IMG/VR virus record: IMGVR_UViG_3300030098_002134
Location: 1 to 28,651 of that record
Direction: 5' to 3' (one strand)
From: a virus
DNA: 28,651 bases
A program made the position numbers and the translations under genes. This document shows positions 1-6,261 of this stretch, in pieces (position 1 is the first letter of the stretch; every line of letters starts with the position of its first letter). Below the pieces are notes generated by a model. It made no database searches and was not told the DNA's origin. It was given only the letters and a program-made list of their open reading frames with translations.

Positions 1-344
1 ACCCGAAGTTACCCACACCGTAACAGGCAAAAAGAACCTAAAATATTACTTAACGTAAATTTGTATAATATGTACATTGACTAATCTTATGATAAGATTA
101 GCAAGTCTCACTAAGTATTTATACCTATAGCAAGTTTTTGATTGTGCCAATTTCTAGATTGTCATAAGTATAATTACTTACATGATGTTTTCTAGCTAAA
201 ATATAAATCAAGCTTATCAATTAGCAATTAAAGTATAAGTTTAGATTATCAGGAAAAAAATACAAGCAAATTTAACTACTTAGCTTTTTTAATGTCTCTT
301 CTAAGGCCACTTAAACGGCCTACAATAGCCCTCTAATACTCTTC

Positions 345-443
345 TAGTACTAACACACTCAAATACTTTTTCAGTACTGTTACAGCCGATTTTCGCTGAG
401 ATCGCTTGCTATGACTAGGCCAATTTTATAGTACTGCAGTACT
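345..443. repeat. Cluster of AGTACT-centred palindromes
   Basis: Three palindromes share the core AGTACT: TAGTACTA at 345-352, CAGTACTG at 372-379 and the 14-bp perfect palindrome AGTACTGCAGTACT at 430-443. Single TACT words lie between them. Dimeric repressors often bind such dyads, so this could be an operator or replication-linked control region. No promoter or regulator gene is visible beside it, so the role is inference. Confidence 0.4.
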
Positions 444-460
444 ACTTTAGTATTGCCAAT

Positions 461-484
461 AAAAAAGGCCTATTTCTAGGCCTA
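461..484 (-). terminator. Rho-independent terminator
   Basis: Read on the - strand, AGGCCTA and TAGGCCT form a 7-bp stem around a GAAA tetraloop and are followed by a run of T. It lies about 20 bases beyond the stop codon of the leftward gene at 507-803 and would end that transcript. Confidence 0.8.
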
Positions 485-506
485 GTAAGTCAATTTTGAA
501 GCGGTT

Positions 507-803
507 TTAATCATAGTAAGCTAAAAGCTCTTTTGACTCTATCTCACCCGCTTTAAGCTCTTTTTTAGTTAGTTTATTTTCAGTATTAGAAGACATAAAT
601 AAATCTATAAAATGTCTTCTTACTACTGGTTTAATATCTCTATAATCTTCAAACAAACAAAGACTACAGAATACTATTAAAGCTCTTTTAGCTTCGGCCT
701 TAGTACGTTTTTGAAGCCTATGGAATGTTCCCGTATAACAAGTAAACCATTGTTTAGCTTCACTAGTGATATCTTCGGGAAGTTGGTATAAGTCAGAATA
801 CAT
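507..803 (-). CDS. Small uncharacterised phage protein (98 aa)
   Basis: I do not recognise this protein. It is mixed-charge and mostly helical in appearance, with a Cys-containing hydrophobic stretch around residues 42-52 (ALIVFCSLCLF) that is too short and interrupted to be a clear membrane span, and a lysine/glutamate-rich C-terminus. The start ATG is preceded on its own strand by the AT-rich leader with an ACTATCTTTT-type sequence shared by many leftward genes here. A strong hairpin terminator follows the stop. It is the last gene of the leftward arm. Coding is well supported by signals at both ends; function is unknown. Confidence 0.7.
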   Translation of the reverse strand: MYSDLYQLPEDITSEAKQWFTCYTGTFHRLQKRTKAEAKRALIVFCSLCLFEDYRDIKPVVRRHFIDLFMSSNTENKLTKKELKAGEIESKELLAYYD

Positions 804-850
804 AATAAAAATAAAAGATAGTAATAATAATACTCTTATAGTATTGCATA

Positions 851-876
851 AAAAAAGCGGGTAGTAAACCCGCTTA
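851..876 (-). terminator. Rho-independent terminator
   Basis: On the - strand AAGCGGGT and ACCCGCTT make an 8-bp GC-rich stem with a short TTACT loop, followed by seven T residues. It ends the transcript carrying the small gene at 895-1035, and so separates it from the gene at 507-803. Confidence 0.85.
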
Positions 877-894
877 AAATTTATTTAATAATAT

Positions 895-1035
895 TTATTT
901 AAAAAGAAAATTAATTAATTTTTTTAATAAATTAGTTTCTACTTGATACTTTTGAGACTCTATAAAATCAAAGTATGCTATAGACTCAGTGTCATTGACG
1001 TCTAAACGATCGGGCAAGTAAGAATTTTTAAACAT
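895..1035 (-). CDS. Very small phage protein (46 aa)
   Basis: Reading the - strand from the ATG at 1035 gives a 46-residue protein that begins MFKNSYLPDRLDVNDTES and ends in a lysine/leucine-rich LLKKLINFLFK helix. No family is recognised. The stop lies 18 bases before a strong terminator and the start lies 5 bases after the stop of the gene at 1041-1328, which fits a second gene of one short operon. The amphipathic basic C-terminus could contact membrane or nucleic acid, but that is a guess. Coding is supported mainly by tight packing. Confidence 0.55.
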   Translation of the reverse strand: MFKNSYLPDRLDVNDTESIAYFDFIESQKYQVETNLLKKLINFLFK

Positions 1036-1040
1036 GATAA

Positions 1041-1328
1041 TTAAATAAATAAAGGTTTGACTGGTAACTCTTGAATTAATACAGACTCTTGCTTAAAAAT
1101 CATTTTGTAGTCCTCACATAGTCTTATTAATTGTTTTAATTCATTAGTAATTACAGTTAATAAAAAAGTGTTTTCATTAACTCCACGCCATCGACCGATT
1201 GCTTTTTGTACAGTGTAACCTTCTTGAAAAGTAGCGTCTATTTGTTTTAAAAATTGACTCCATTCTTGAGTGGTAACACTGCCTCCTTGAGGTTTATTTG
1301 TACCTAAAAAGCATTGATAAGTTTTCAT
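1041..1328 (-). CDS. DUF3574-like small protein
   Basis: This 95-residue protein follows the pattern of the DUF3574 family as I recall it: an N-terminal GTN.P.GG..T..EW..FL segment (residues 9-28), then F..GYTV..A.GRWRG (about 35-49) and a C-terminal YK..F.QESVL (about 74-84). In cellular proteins the equivalent words are FPDGLTV, GQW and F.QESVL. The family has no established function. No signal peptide is present, unlike many bacterial members, so this looks like a stripped-down cytoplasmic version. The start is preceded by the shared ACTATCTTTATC leader directly against the ATG. It is probably co-transcribed with the 46-aa gene at 895-1035. Confidence 0.7.
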   Translation of the reverse strand: MKTYQCFLGTNKPQGGSVTTQEWSQFLKQIDATFQEGYTVQKAIGRWRGVNENTFLLTVITNELKQLIRLCEDYKMIFKQESVLIQELPVKPLFI

Positions 1329-1550
1329 GATAAAGATAGTAATAAAAAATAATTACATTAATAAAGATATAAGAAAATACTATAAATTGCTACTAATGGA
1401 GTATTACTTAATATTTTGTAACAATTGAAAATTAGGGCTTTTTATGATATATTTATTATGTAATATTTATATCTTTTAATTGTATCATTTATCACATTAA
1501 AATGTAACGTAACATTTGTTACTTTAATTTGTAACAGTAAAATTTTATGA
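1329..1550 (-). promoter_or_regulatory. Promoter region with GTTAC boxes and ACTATCTTTATC leader
   Basis: This 222-bp gap before the gene at 1041-1328 is AT-rich. Read on the - strand it begins with several GTTAC/GTAAC words in both orientations (1500-1540 and 1415-1430) and ends with TTACTATCTTTATC immediately before the ATG. The same two parts bracket most leftward intergenic gaps in the window. I infer a promoter and a conserved 5' leader; no clean -35/-10 pair stands out. Confidence 0.5.
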
Positions 1551-1576
1551 AAAAAAATAGGCTTGAAAAAGCCTAT
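1551..1576 (-). terminator. Rho-independent terminator
   Basis: On the - strand ATAGGCTT and AAGCCTAT form an 8-bp stem around TTTC, followed by seven T. It ends the transcript of the gene at 1629-2048; the GAGTCTCC tandem repeat lies between stop codon and hairpin. Confidence 0.85.
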
Positions 1577-1590
1577 GTGTAAAAGTTAGC

Positions 1591-1628
1591 GAGTCTCCGA
1601 GTCTCCGAGTCTCCGAGTCTCCGAGTCT
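1591..1628 (+). repeat. Tandem 8-bp repeat (GAGTCTCC)n
   Basis: Four perfect copies of GAGTCTCC plus a partial fifth run head to tail and stop exactly at the stop codon of the leftward gene at 1629-2048. They therefore lie in its 3' untranslated region, before the terminator at 1551-1576. The unit is an amplified form of the C(A/G)AGTC(C/T) word that is scattered over the + strand of the window. Comparable arrays occupy the same position at 3357-3416 and 3779-3805. Confidence 0.9.
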
Positions 1629-2048
1629 TTAACTTATCCAATTATTCATATCTAATCTTAAATTTTCTCTTGTTTTATATATTTCTTTTAATGTTCTGTT
1701 ATCAGCTTTACTAATAGAATCATAATTAAATAATTTTAAATTCATAGGAATAAATTTAGCTATTGCATCTAAAATTATATTTAATTGTTGTTTAGTTGGC
1801 TTAGGATAACTATTTGTAATTAATCCAATATCATTTAATTTTTTACCTAATCTTACATAGCTTAATGGGCTATAAGCGGCATAATCTCTAAAGTAATGTC
1901 TTAATTCATAAGGATGCCAGTAAGATGCAAATTTAAAAGTAAAAGGTTTATTATCTCCATTCTTAGTTTTGAAGTAGGTAACTTCAGTTAGTCCGTTATC
2001 AAGTAAATAATTTACTTGATTTTCATTCTTATATAAAAGTTTTTTCAT
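1629..2048 (-). CDS. Uncharacterised phage protein (139 aa)
   Basis: No family is recognised. The protein is basic and rich in Lys, Asn and Tyr, with an aromatic central stretch (FASYWHPYELRHYFRDYAAY, residues about 40-59) and a helical C-terminal half containing KPTKQQLNIILDAIAKF. No membrane span or signal peptide is seen. It lies 4 bases downstream of the gene at 2053-2388, so both are likely read from the promoter module at 2389-2494. A tandem repeat and a terminator follow its stop. Confidence 0.7.
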   Translation of the reverse strand: MKKLLYKNENQVNYLLDNGLTEVTYFKTKNGDNKPFTFKFASYWHPYELRHYFRDYAAYSPLSYVRLGKKLNDIGLITNSYPKPTKQQLNIILDAIAKFIPMNLKLFNYDSISKADNRTLKEIYKTRENLRLDMNNWIS

Positions 2049-2052
2049 TTTT

Positions 2053-2388
2053 TTAAACTCCTATAAAACTAGAATTGTCAGTAATGTCTAAATTTTGATG
2101 AAATTTAGTGTTTAAGTACCATCTAAAGTTTTTTTGATGAATACCATAAATCCCTCCTACTACATGCTTAATTAAGACATTTAAACGTGATTTAGTAGTA
2201 TTTGATAACCAGTTACAGTGAGAGATAAAAAGTTGTCCCCAGTTATCATTTAAGCCATACTTAGCTATTAGATTGTTATGTAAATAGATATACATAAAAT
2301 CATCATCTTTAATAACTTCAGTATTAGCTTTTTTAAAGTTTTTTCTTTCAATGATTGCTTGAATCATTTGACGTTCAATTACTCTCAT
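2053..2388 (-). CDS. Recurrent marine-phage protein of unknown function (111 aa)
   Basis: The protein shows a layout I associate with a small family common in marine cyanophages: MR.IE.QMI.AI at the start, a YLH.N.IA segment near residue 35, an NTTKSRLNVLI helix near residues 63-73, and a closing KNFRWYLN motif (about 86-93). Function is unknown; the TTKSRLN helix is the best conserved part as I remember it. The start is fixed by the leader with two overlapping TATCTTTATC copies just upstream of the ATG. It is the first gene of a two-gene leftward unit with the gene at 1629-2048. Confidence 0.75.
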   Translation of the reverse strand: MRVIERQMIQAIIERKNFKKANTEVIKDDDFMYIYLHNNLIAKYGLNDNWGQLFISHCNWLSNTTKSRLNVLIKHVVGGIYGIHQKNFRWYLNTKFHQNLDITDNSSFIGV

Positions 2389-2494
2389 AATAAATAAAGA
2401 TAAAGATAGTAGGCTTGATGCCTATGAACTAACAATAAACCATATTTTTGGGTTATTGCCTACTGTAACAGTATTTTGTTACATTCTGAAACAA
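2389..2494 (-). promoter_or_regulatory. Intergenic promoter module with two hairpins
   Basis: On the - strand this gap runs GTTTCAGAATGTAAC, then GTTACAG, then a hairpin AATAACCC/GGTTTATT-like at 2443-2465, a second small hairpin TAGGC-ATCAA-GCCTA at 2412-2426, and the TACTATCTTTATC leader before the ATG at 2388. The GTTAC box and the leader recur in most leftward gaps; the two hairpins are particular to this copy and could be operator or attenuation elements. Confidence 0.5.
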
Positions 2495-2812
2495 TTAAGA
2501 ATTAAGAGTAAATAATTCTAATTGATTATTAATATTAGAGTTATCTATATCACCCCTATGCGGGTCTTCAGAGTGCGGGTGCGGGTCTTCAAATACATAA
2601 GTGCAATAATCACCCCCCATGCCACTAGGCATAAACCATGACCCCCAACTGAAATAAGTATTGTCTTTTATATCAAGACAATTAGTAACTTCTAATTGTT
2701 CTAAAATTTCATCAATAGTCTCTTTTTCTCCCTCTTCAAGACCTGACTCATCACCATAATAAATATAGCAATTCCAATAGATTGGAAGATCATATTCTAC
2801 TGTTTTAATCAT
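2495..2812 (-). CDS. DUF6926-like acidic phage protein
   Basis: The N-terminal part (YDLPIYWNCYIYYGDESGLEE, residues 7-27) matches the pattern I recall for DUF6926, a small family found across phages and plasmids (LP.YW...L.NGD.SGLE). The rest is acidic and aromatic with no visible catalytic motif. Residues about 76-90 hold an imperfect repeat, EDPHPHSEDPHRGD. It is encoded by GCGGGTCTTC-type repeat DNA on the opposite strand (2560-2590), so a repeat related to the 3' UTR arrays has entered a coding region in frame. The start overlaps the stop of the upstream gene by ATGA, so translation is coupled. Confidence 0.7.
   Translation of the reverse strand: MIKTVEYDLPIYWNCYIYYGDESGLEEGEKETIDEILEQLEVTNCLDIKDNTYFSWGSWFMPSGMGGDYCTYVFEDPHPHSEDPHRGDIDNSNINNQLELFTLNS
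2560..2590 (+). repeat. GCGGGTCTTC repeat inside a gene
   Basis: Two copies of GCGGGTCTTC (from 2560 and 2581) with a further GCGGGT between them lie inside the leftward gene at 2495-2812. They encode the EDPH repeat of that protein. The sequence is closely related to the G-rich arrays at 3357-3416 and to the GCGAGTCT words elsewhere. Confidence 0.75.
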
Positions 2813-3024
2813 GAGAAACTCCTATCATAAACTTTTGATGTATTTTTTAAAACATTATCTACTTTTTCCCAATCGTCTATAAATTCTTGCTCATAATCAG
2901 ATGATGTTATATCAAAATAACTAGGATTATGTAATTTAAAATATGATCTATAAAAATTAATTTCACTTATTTGTTGACCAGTAAAAGTAACATTAAAAGT
3001 TGTTTCTAAGTAAGATTTAGTCAT
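2809..3024 (-). CDS. Uncharacterised phage protein (71 aa)
   Basis: A short, tyrosine-, serine- and phenylalanine-rich protein with no recognised family. It begins MTKSYLETTFNVTFTGQQI. It shares one base or an ATGA overlap with the genes on each side (2495-2812 and 3024-3218), so the three form one tightly coupled leftward operon. Its place in the operon is the main support for coding; function is unknown. Confidence 0.65.
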   Translation of the reverse strand: MTKSYLETTFNVTFTGQQISEINFYRSYFKLHNPSYFDITSSDYEQEFIDDWEKVDNVLKNTSKVYDRSFS

Positions 3025-3218
3025 TATTTTGTACCTACCTCAAAGACTATTTCTTTAGTAACATTATTCTGAACATAAGAATAATCATAATCTGCATATT
3101 TTTGATTAACACTATGTTTAGCAAAATCAATAGCAGTATCTAAGCATGATGTAAAAGCATCATCATTAATTCCGAAAATATTTTTTCTAAAAATAGTGTA
3201 TTGAAATTTTTGGTTCAT
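3024..3218 (-). CDS. Uncharacterised phage protein (64 aa)
   Basis: I place the start at the internal ATG at 3218 (MNQKFQYTIFRKN) and not at an upstream ATG at 3296. The shared ACTATCTTTATC leader abuts 3218 exactly, and the upstream 78 bases read as a promoter module. The resulting 64-residue protein is unknown. It contains FGINDDAFTSCLDTAIDFAKHS-like residues in the middle and a YSYVQNN..KEIVFEV end, an alpha/beta pattern. It is the first gene of the leftward operon 3218 to 2495. Confidence 0.65.
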   Translation of the reverse strand: MNQKFQYTIFRKNIFGINDDAFTSCLDTAIDFAKHSVNQKYADYDYSYVQNNVTKEIVFEVGTK

Positions 3219-3297
3219 GATAAAGATAGTTGTTTGAACATCCTTACTATAAACGATATTAGTACTATTACAGTATTTTGTAATATTACTTAACAAT
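3219..3297 (-). promoter_or_regulatory. Intergenic promoter module
   Basis: On the - strand the gap reads GTTAAGTAATATTACAAAATACTGTAATAG in two adjoining parts, then TTATAGTAAGGATGTTCA, then ACTATCTTTATC against the ATG at 3218. The portion TATAGTAAGG.TGTTCAA..ACTATCTTTA is almost the same as in the module at 3627-3715, so these are two copies of one promoter or leader. TTATAG or TATAGT is a plausible -10. Confidence 0.55.
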
Positions 3298-3325
3298 AAA
3301 AAATAAGAGCTATTTTAAGCTCTTA
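3298..3325 (-). terminator. Rho-independent terminator
   Basis: On the - strand TAAGAGCT and AGCTCTTA form an 8-bp stem with a 6-base loop, followed by six T. It ends the transcript of the gene at 3417-3626; a G-rich repeat array lies between stop and hairpin. Confidence 0.8.
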
Positions 3326-3356
3326 TATATAAATAAATAATTGTGTGATAGCCCAT

Positions 3357-3416
3357 GCCCGCAAGTCTTTGCGAGTGCGGGTGTTTGCGGGTGCGAGTGT
3401 TTGCGGGTGCGGGTGC
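3357..3416 (+). repeat. Degenerate G-rich tandem repeat
   Basis: About 60 bases consist of variants of GCGGGTG, GCGAGTG and GCAAGTCT joined by TTT, for example TTTGCGGGTGCGAGTG. The array stops at the stop codon of the leftward gene at 3417-3626 and is followed by its terminator. It occupies the same 3' UTR position as the arrays at 1591-1628 and 3779-3805 but has a different unit. Confidence 0.85.
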
Positions 3417-3626
3417 TTAACTCTCTAATATGTGAGTTTGATTAGTTACTCTTAAATAACTCATATCAGCAAAAAAGAAATTACCTCTAAACTGTTTTTC
3501 AGCTTTGTTAATAATTTCCATGCATCTATTAGATAAGTCTTCATAAGTCTCATTAAGACCTTGAGTAACTTTTTGGTATAGAGTTCTCTCTGTACCATAT
3601 TCTTTGATGATAAAATAATCAGTCAT
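3417..3626 (-). CDS. Uncharacterised phage protein (69 aa)
   Basis: The start is placed at the ATG at 3626 (MTDYFIIKEYG), eight codons inside the longest frame, because the shared leader ACTATCTTTACC abuts it. The protein is mixed alpha/beta in appearance (YFIIKEYGTERTLYQKV, then a helix with NRCMEIINKAEKQF) and ends in THILES. No family is recognised. It appears to be a single-gene transcript with its own promoter module upstream and terminator downstream. Confidence 0.65.
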   Translation of the reverse strand: MTDYFIIKEYGTERTLYQKVTQGLNETYEDLSNRCMEIINKAEKQFRGNFFFADMSYLRVTNQTHILES

Positions 3627-3716
3627 TGGTAAAGATAGTTTATTGAACACCTTTACTATAGCTAAGATTTTACTATATTACTACTATAACAGTATTTCTT
3701 AACATTCTGTAACAAT
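3627..3716 (-). promoter_or_regulatory. Intergenic promoter module
   Basis: On the - strand: TTGTTACAGAATGTTAAG, then AAATACTGTTATAGTAG, AATATAGTAAAATC, CTATAGTAAAGGTGTTCA and the ACTATCTTTACC leader before the ATG at 3626. It closely matches the module at 3219-3297. The upstream edge touches the terminator of the preceding gene, so a promoter is needed here. Confidence 0.55.
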
Positions 3717-3746
3717 AAAAAAAGAGAGGGTTATCAGTCCTCTCTT
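3717..3746 (-). terminator. Rho-independent terminator
   Basis: On the - strand AAGAGAGG and CCTCTCTT pair over 8 bp with a 9-base loop, followed by seven T. It ends the leftward transcript of the genes at 4270-4761 and 3806-4270. Confidence 0.85.
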
Positions 3747-3778
3747 GATACTATCTTTATGAGTCACACCTAACCTAT

Positions 3779-3805
3779 GCGAGTCTTGCAAGTCTTATGC
3801 AAGTC
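3779..3805 (+). repeat. Triple (GC)RAGTCT repeat in a 3' UTR
   Basis: Three near-copies, GCGAGTCTT, GCAAGTCTTAT and GCAAGTCTC, run head to tail and end at the stop codon of the leftward gene at 3806-4270. This is the third case of such a repeat between a stop codon and a terminator in the left arm. Confidence 0.8.
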
Positions 3806-4270
3806 TCAACCATAGACTAGGGTGTTGTAGGTTGTTATCTGCAATATAGAATCAGCTATTGAAGCGTCTATTAAACTTAAGTCATTATCTTTAAATGCTT
3901 CAAAAATAGTTGAACAATCGTCAGTATTAAGATTAGTTTTACCTGAGACTATTTTTTCAATAGTTGTAATAACATCTTTAACTTTAAATTGGTGTTTATC
4001 ATCTTCTATATCTTCTACTGTAATAGGACTATCAAGAGTTAATTCTTTAAGCCATATACAACAACCTTGATGCTCGTAGTCTTGACCTGACTTAATGTAT
4101 GTAACTCCCTCTTCATCTTCCTCTACTTCTATATTGCCTATAGTCACATCTGTAGCCCAATAGTTCACACCTTGACCCATAGTACAAAATAAATCTCTAA
4201 GGTCATCTAAGCTGATGTCAAATTGATAATTGACATTACAAGTAAATTTTTGTTCAGTTTTAGTTGTCAT
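3806..4270 (-). CDS. Acidic phage protein, unknown function (154 aa)
   Basis: The N-terminal half carries F.ISLDDLRDLFCTMGQGVNYW, a segment I associate with a family common in marine cyanophages, followed by an acidic patch with EVEEDEEG. The protein is strongly acidic and has no membrane span. Function is unknown; small acidic phage proteins can be DNA mimics or host-protein inhibitors, but nothing here proves that. Its start overlaps the stop of the gene at 4270-4761 by one base, so the pair is coupled. A repeat array and a terminator follow. Confidence 0.75.
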   Translation of the reverse strand: MTTKTEQKFTCNVNYQFDISLDDLRDLFCTMGQGVNYWATDVTIGNIEVEEDEEGVTYIKSGQDYEHQGCCIWLKELTLDSPITVEDIEDDKHQFKVKDVITTIEKIVSGKTNLNTDDCSTIFEAFKDNDLSLIDASIADSILQITTYNTLVYG

Positions 4271-4761
4271 TACTCCTCCTCCTCTTTGTTTGAATCAATG
4301 TAATCTAAAAGCTGATAAGCCATCTGGTTTATAACTTCATACTGAGCTAATCCAATAAGTTGAAATATATTTTCTTGATCTGTTCTAAGGTCTGACTCAA
4401 CATAACCTCTATTAAGGTCTTCTTGTACCCATCTTATAAGATCATAATTATAAATATCCACTGAACCATCTACAATTTCATGCATACGATCTTCTATCTG
4501 GTTACGATCCTCGCACTCTACAAAATCTAAAAGTAAATCATAAATAGTTTCATATCTCCAATCATTTGGCAACTCGTCATCATGCAATGGGTAGATAAGT
4601 TGTTGCTCTATCTCTTCTTTATCTGCATGATCTTCTTTGATTTTGTAATATGATTTGTTCATACCTCGATCTATACAATCTTGTGATCTGGTACACCTAG
4701 TAAATGCGTCAAGTAAATACTGAGTATATTCTTGAAATTTAGTTTGAGTTGAATTAGTCAT
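4270..4761 (-). CDS. Recurrent marine-phage protein of unknown function (163 aa)
   Basis: The start is set at the ATG at 4761 (MTNSTQTKFQEYTQYLLDAF) because the shared AAAGATAG-type leader lies directly upstream; the frame is open for 19 more codons upstream but that part overlaps the promoter module. The protein is helical and acidic and ends in EEEE. Its order of segments (YTQYLLDAF, WRYETIYDLLLDFVE, IYNYDLIRWV, LAQYEVINQMAYQLLDYI) resembles a family I remember from many Synechococcus phages, without known function. It is the first gene of a two-gene leftward unit. Confidence 0.75.
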   Translation of the reverse strand: MTNSTQTKFQEYTQYLLDAFTRCTRSQDCIDRGMNKSYYKIKEDHADKEEIEQQLIYPLHDDELPNDWRYETIYDLLLDFVECEDRNQIEDRMHEIVDGSVDIYNYDLIRWVQEDLNRGYVESDLRTDQENIFQLIGLAQYEVINQMAYQLLDYIDSNKEEEE

Positions 4762-4859
4762 AAACTTAAAGATAGAAATAAAGTTAGTCAGGCTTGCCTG
4801 ATATAAATATAATAACATATAATAATACTAATCTGCTATTCTGTAACATTTAGTTACAT
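4762..4859 (-). promoter_or_regulatory. Intergenic promoter module with TCAGGC palindrome
   Basis: On the - strand the gap begins AATGTAACTAAATGTTACAG, continues through AT-rich DNA with TTATTATAT and TATAATA-like words, contains the dyad TCAGGC-AA-GCCTGA (about 4790-4803) and ends in the leader TTTCTATCTTTAAG. The GTTAC box and leader are shared with the other modules; the dyad is specific to this one and may bind a repressor. Confidence 0.5.
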
Positions 4860-5153
4860 TTAAGACTGATTGATTGGGTCAACTATTGTTTTTAACTTAG
4901 TAAAAGATTCAAAATCTAATAATGCTTTTTTAGACTTGCCACCAATATGCCATAAATATACATCTTTTGGTGTTTCGTTTAACTTCCAATCATAAACATA
5001 AAATTTATCAAATTCCCACTCGACTGAAATTTTTCCATCAAAATCATTTTCTTTAGGGTTTGAGTAAGTACCTTCTCTAATAAAAGAGGGTTTACCAAGT
5101 TTTTTAATTAATACGTCATAAGTTGTTTTAACGTAACCTTGTAAACAATCCAT
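4860..5153 (-). CDS. Recurrent marine-phage protein of unknown function (97 aa)
   Basis: The sequence follows a small marine-phage family I recognise by its words LQGYV.TTYD.L...LG.P (residues 4-23), DGK.S.EW (about 39-46), VYDWK (about 53-57) and WHIGG (about 68-72). It looks like a single compact alpha/beta domain. No function has been assigned to the family that I know of. The gene is followed by a GTTAC-box promoter module for the next leftward gene, and no terminator is visible between them. Confidence 0.8.
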   Translation of the reverse strand: MDCLQGYVKTTYDVLIKKLGKPSFIREGTYSNPKENDFDGKISVEWEFDKFYVYDWKLNETPKDVYLWHIGGKSKKALLDFESFTKLKTIVDPINQS

Positions 5154-5198
5154 AATAAATAATAAAAATAAGGGTTATAGATATACCTAGAAGTATTT

Positions 5199-5405
5199 TT
5201 AAGCCCCTTCTAGGCGATTCTGAGAGGGCAATTTTATACCTAAAGCCTTATATTCGGCTTCAAGTTGCTGATCATCTATTTCGTGATTAAACCAAGCGTT
5301 TTCGATAATGGCTCTACGCTCTTGTTTAATTTCTTTTAATGTCTTAGGTTGTTTCATTGGTTTGTATAAAACATAAGGTGAACTTATAGGGTTAGGGTAG
5401 GTCAT
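5199..5405 (-). CDS. Small uncharacterised protein (68 aa)
   Basis: The protein starts with a proline-rich MTYPNPISSPYVLYKPMKQP and continues as a charged helix (LKEIKQERRAIIENAWF..EIDDQQLEAEYKALGI). No family is recognised. The start overlaps the stop of the gene at 5405-6184 by one base, which indicates translational coupling and suggests the two proteins are made together. It might be an accessory partner of the DUF2786-like protein. Confidence 0.65.
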   Translation of the reverse strand: MTYPNPISSPYVLYKPMKQPKTLKEIKQERRAIIENAWFNHEIDDQQLEAEYKALGIKLPSQNRLEGA

Positions 5406-6184
5406 TATGACCCACCTAACGCTTTGTAGCCGCCACTAGCCATCTGACGAGATAAACCTACTGAACCACCCGCAGATCTACCCGCACTTGAGCCTGACCC
5501 TCCACCTGTATAACCTCTTCCACTTGATAGACGAGGATACTTCTCAGCACAATATTTGTTAATAGCTAATTTTTCTGTTTGATTAGATTTAACTACTGCT
5601 AGTGCTGATTGATTAATAGTGCGAGATGATGTTTGAATTTCTCTACCTTGATTTTCTTCTTCTCTTTTCATCTCTGAAAATCTTTGACTAACTTTTCTTG
5701 CCCAAGCTTTTCTAAAGCTATTTCTGTGTGCTGACCCCATCATTGCAACTTGAAATGGGTCTTCTTTACAATGCTTCGCCCAATCATCATTTAAGGCTTG
5801 AATTAGATAATCTGTATAAATTTGAATTTCTAATTTTCTAGCTTGTGATGCTAATACGTCATGTTGACGATAGCCATCAAAATAATTACCATTCTCGTCT
5901 TTAGCTGTATTTATAACTCTACCATTATAGAAATCAGCTACAGCACCGAGAATAATTGATACTGCGGGGTCAACACGCTTATAAGGTTGACCATATCTAA
6001 ATGAGATAGCTTCTATCTCCTCGTCAACAGTAGACATATCTAACTGTTGCTCTAATTGCTCTCTTGTAATACCTCTAGCTTGTAATTGTTGTTCTAATTT
6101 TTCTTCGGCTAATCTGGCTTCGTGAACATTTGAAGAAGCTGTTAAGCCTAAAATTTTTGATAGAACTGAAAGTGATCTAGTCAT
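5405..6184 (-). CDS. DUF2786-like protein with Gly/Ser-rich tail
   Basis: Residues 6-46 (VLSKILGLTASSNVHEARLAEEKLEQQL) fit the N-terminal helical domain of DUF2786, a phage and plasmid family whose function is not known. The middle (about 60-180) contains FYNGRVI, an HDVLASQARKLE segment and AMMGSAHRNSFRKAWARKVSQRF, consistent with the second domain usually attached to DUF2786. From about residue 222 the chain becomes a flexible Gly/Ser-rich tail with arginines (GRGYTGGGSGSSAGRSAGG). Such tails often bind nucleic acid or serve as linkers. Start ATG at 6184 is set by the abutting TACTATCTTTATC leader. Confidence 0.75.
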   Translation of the reverse strand: MTRSLSVLSKILGLTASSNVHEARLAEEKLEQQLQARGITREQLEQQLDMSTVDEEIEAISFRYGQPYKRVDPAVSIILGAVADFYNGRVINTAKDENGNYFDGYRQHDVLASQARKLEIQIYTDYLIQALNDDWAKHCKEDPFQVAMMGSAHRNSFRKAWARKVSQRFSEMKREEENQGREIQTSSRTINQSALAVVKSNQTEKLAINKYCAEKYPRLSSGRGYTGGGSGSSAGRSAGGSVGLSRQMASGGYKALGGS

Positions 6185-6261
6185 TTGATAAAGATAGTAA
6201 ATTTGTTTACATATTTAATATAGCGGATTATGAATACTAATCCGCTACTTTGTTACATTTG
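6185..6261 (-). promoter_or_regulatory. Promoter module with 9-bp hairpin
   Basis: The module before 6184 carries AGCGGATTA and TAATCCGCT as a perfect 9-bp inverted repeat with a 7-base spacer (6221-6245), flanked by a GTAAC word and the TACTATCTTTATC leader. On the - strand the hairpin has no T run after it, so an operator or RNA leader structure is more likely than a terminator. Confidence 0.55.

Larger units (their letters stand above)
1..506. other. Non-coding left end of the window
   Basis: I see no convincing gene in these 506 bases. The stretch is AT-rich and ends in the terminator and 3' flank of the leftward gene at 507-803. It holds a single GCAAGTCTCA word at 101-110, which belongs to the polar motif family found throughout the window, and a cluster of AGTACT palindromes at 345-443. 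A gene could run off the left edge, but no long open frame reaches the boundary. Confidence 0.6.

Noticed and set aside
3219-3296. N-terminal extension of the gene at 3024-3218
   Set aside because: The extension covers a promoter module that is nearly repeated at 3627-3715, and the conserved leader abuts the internal ATG.
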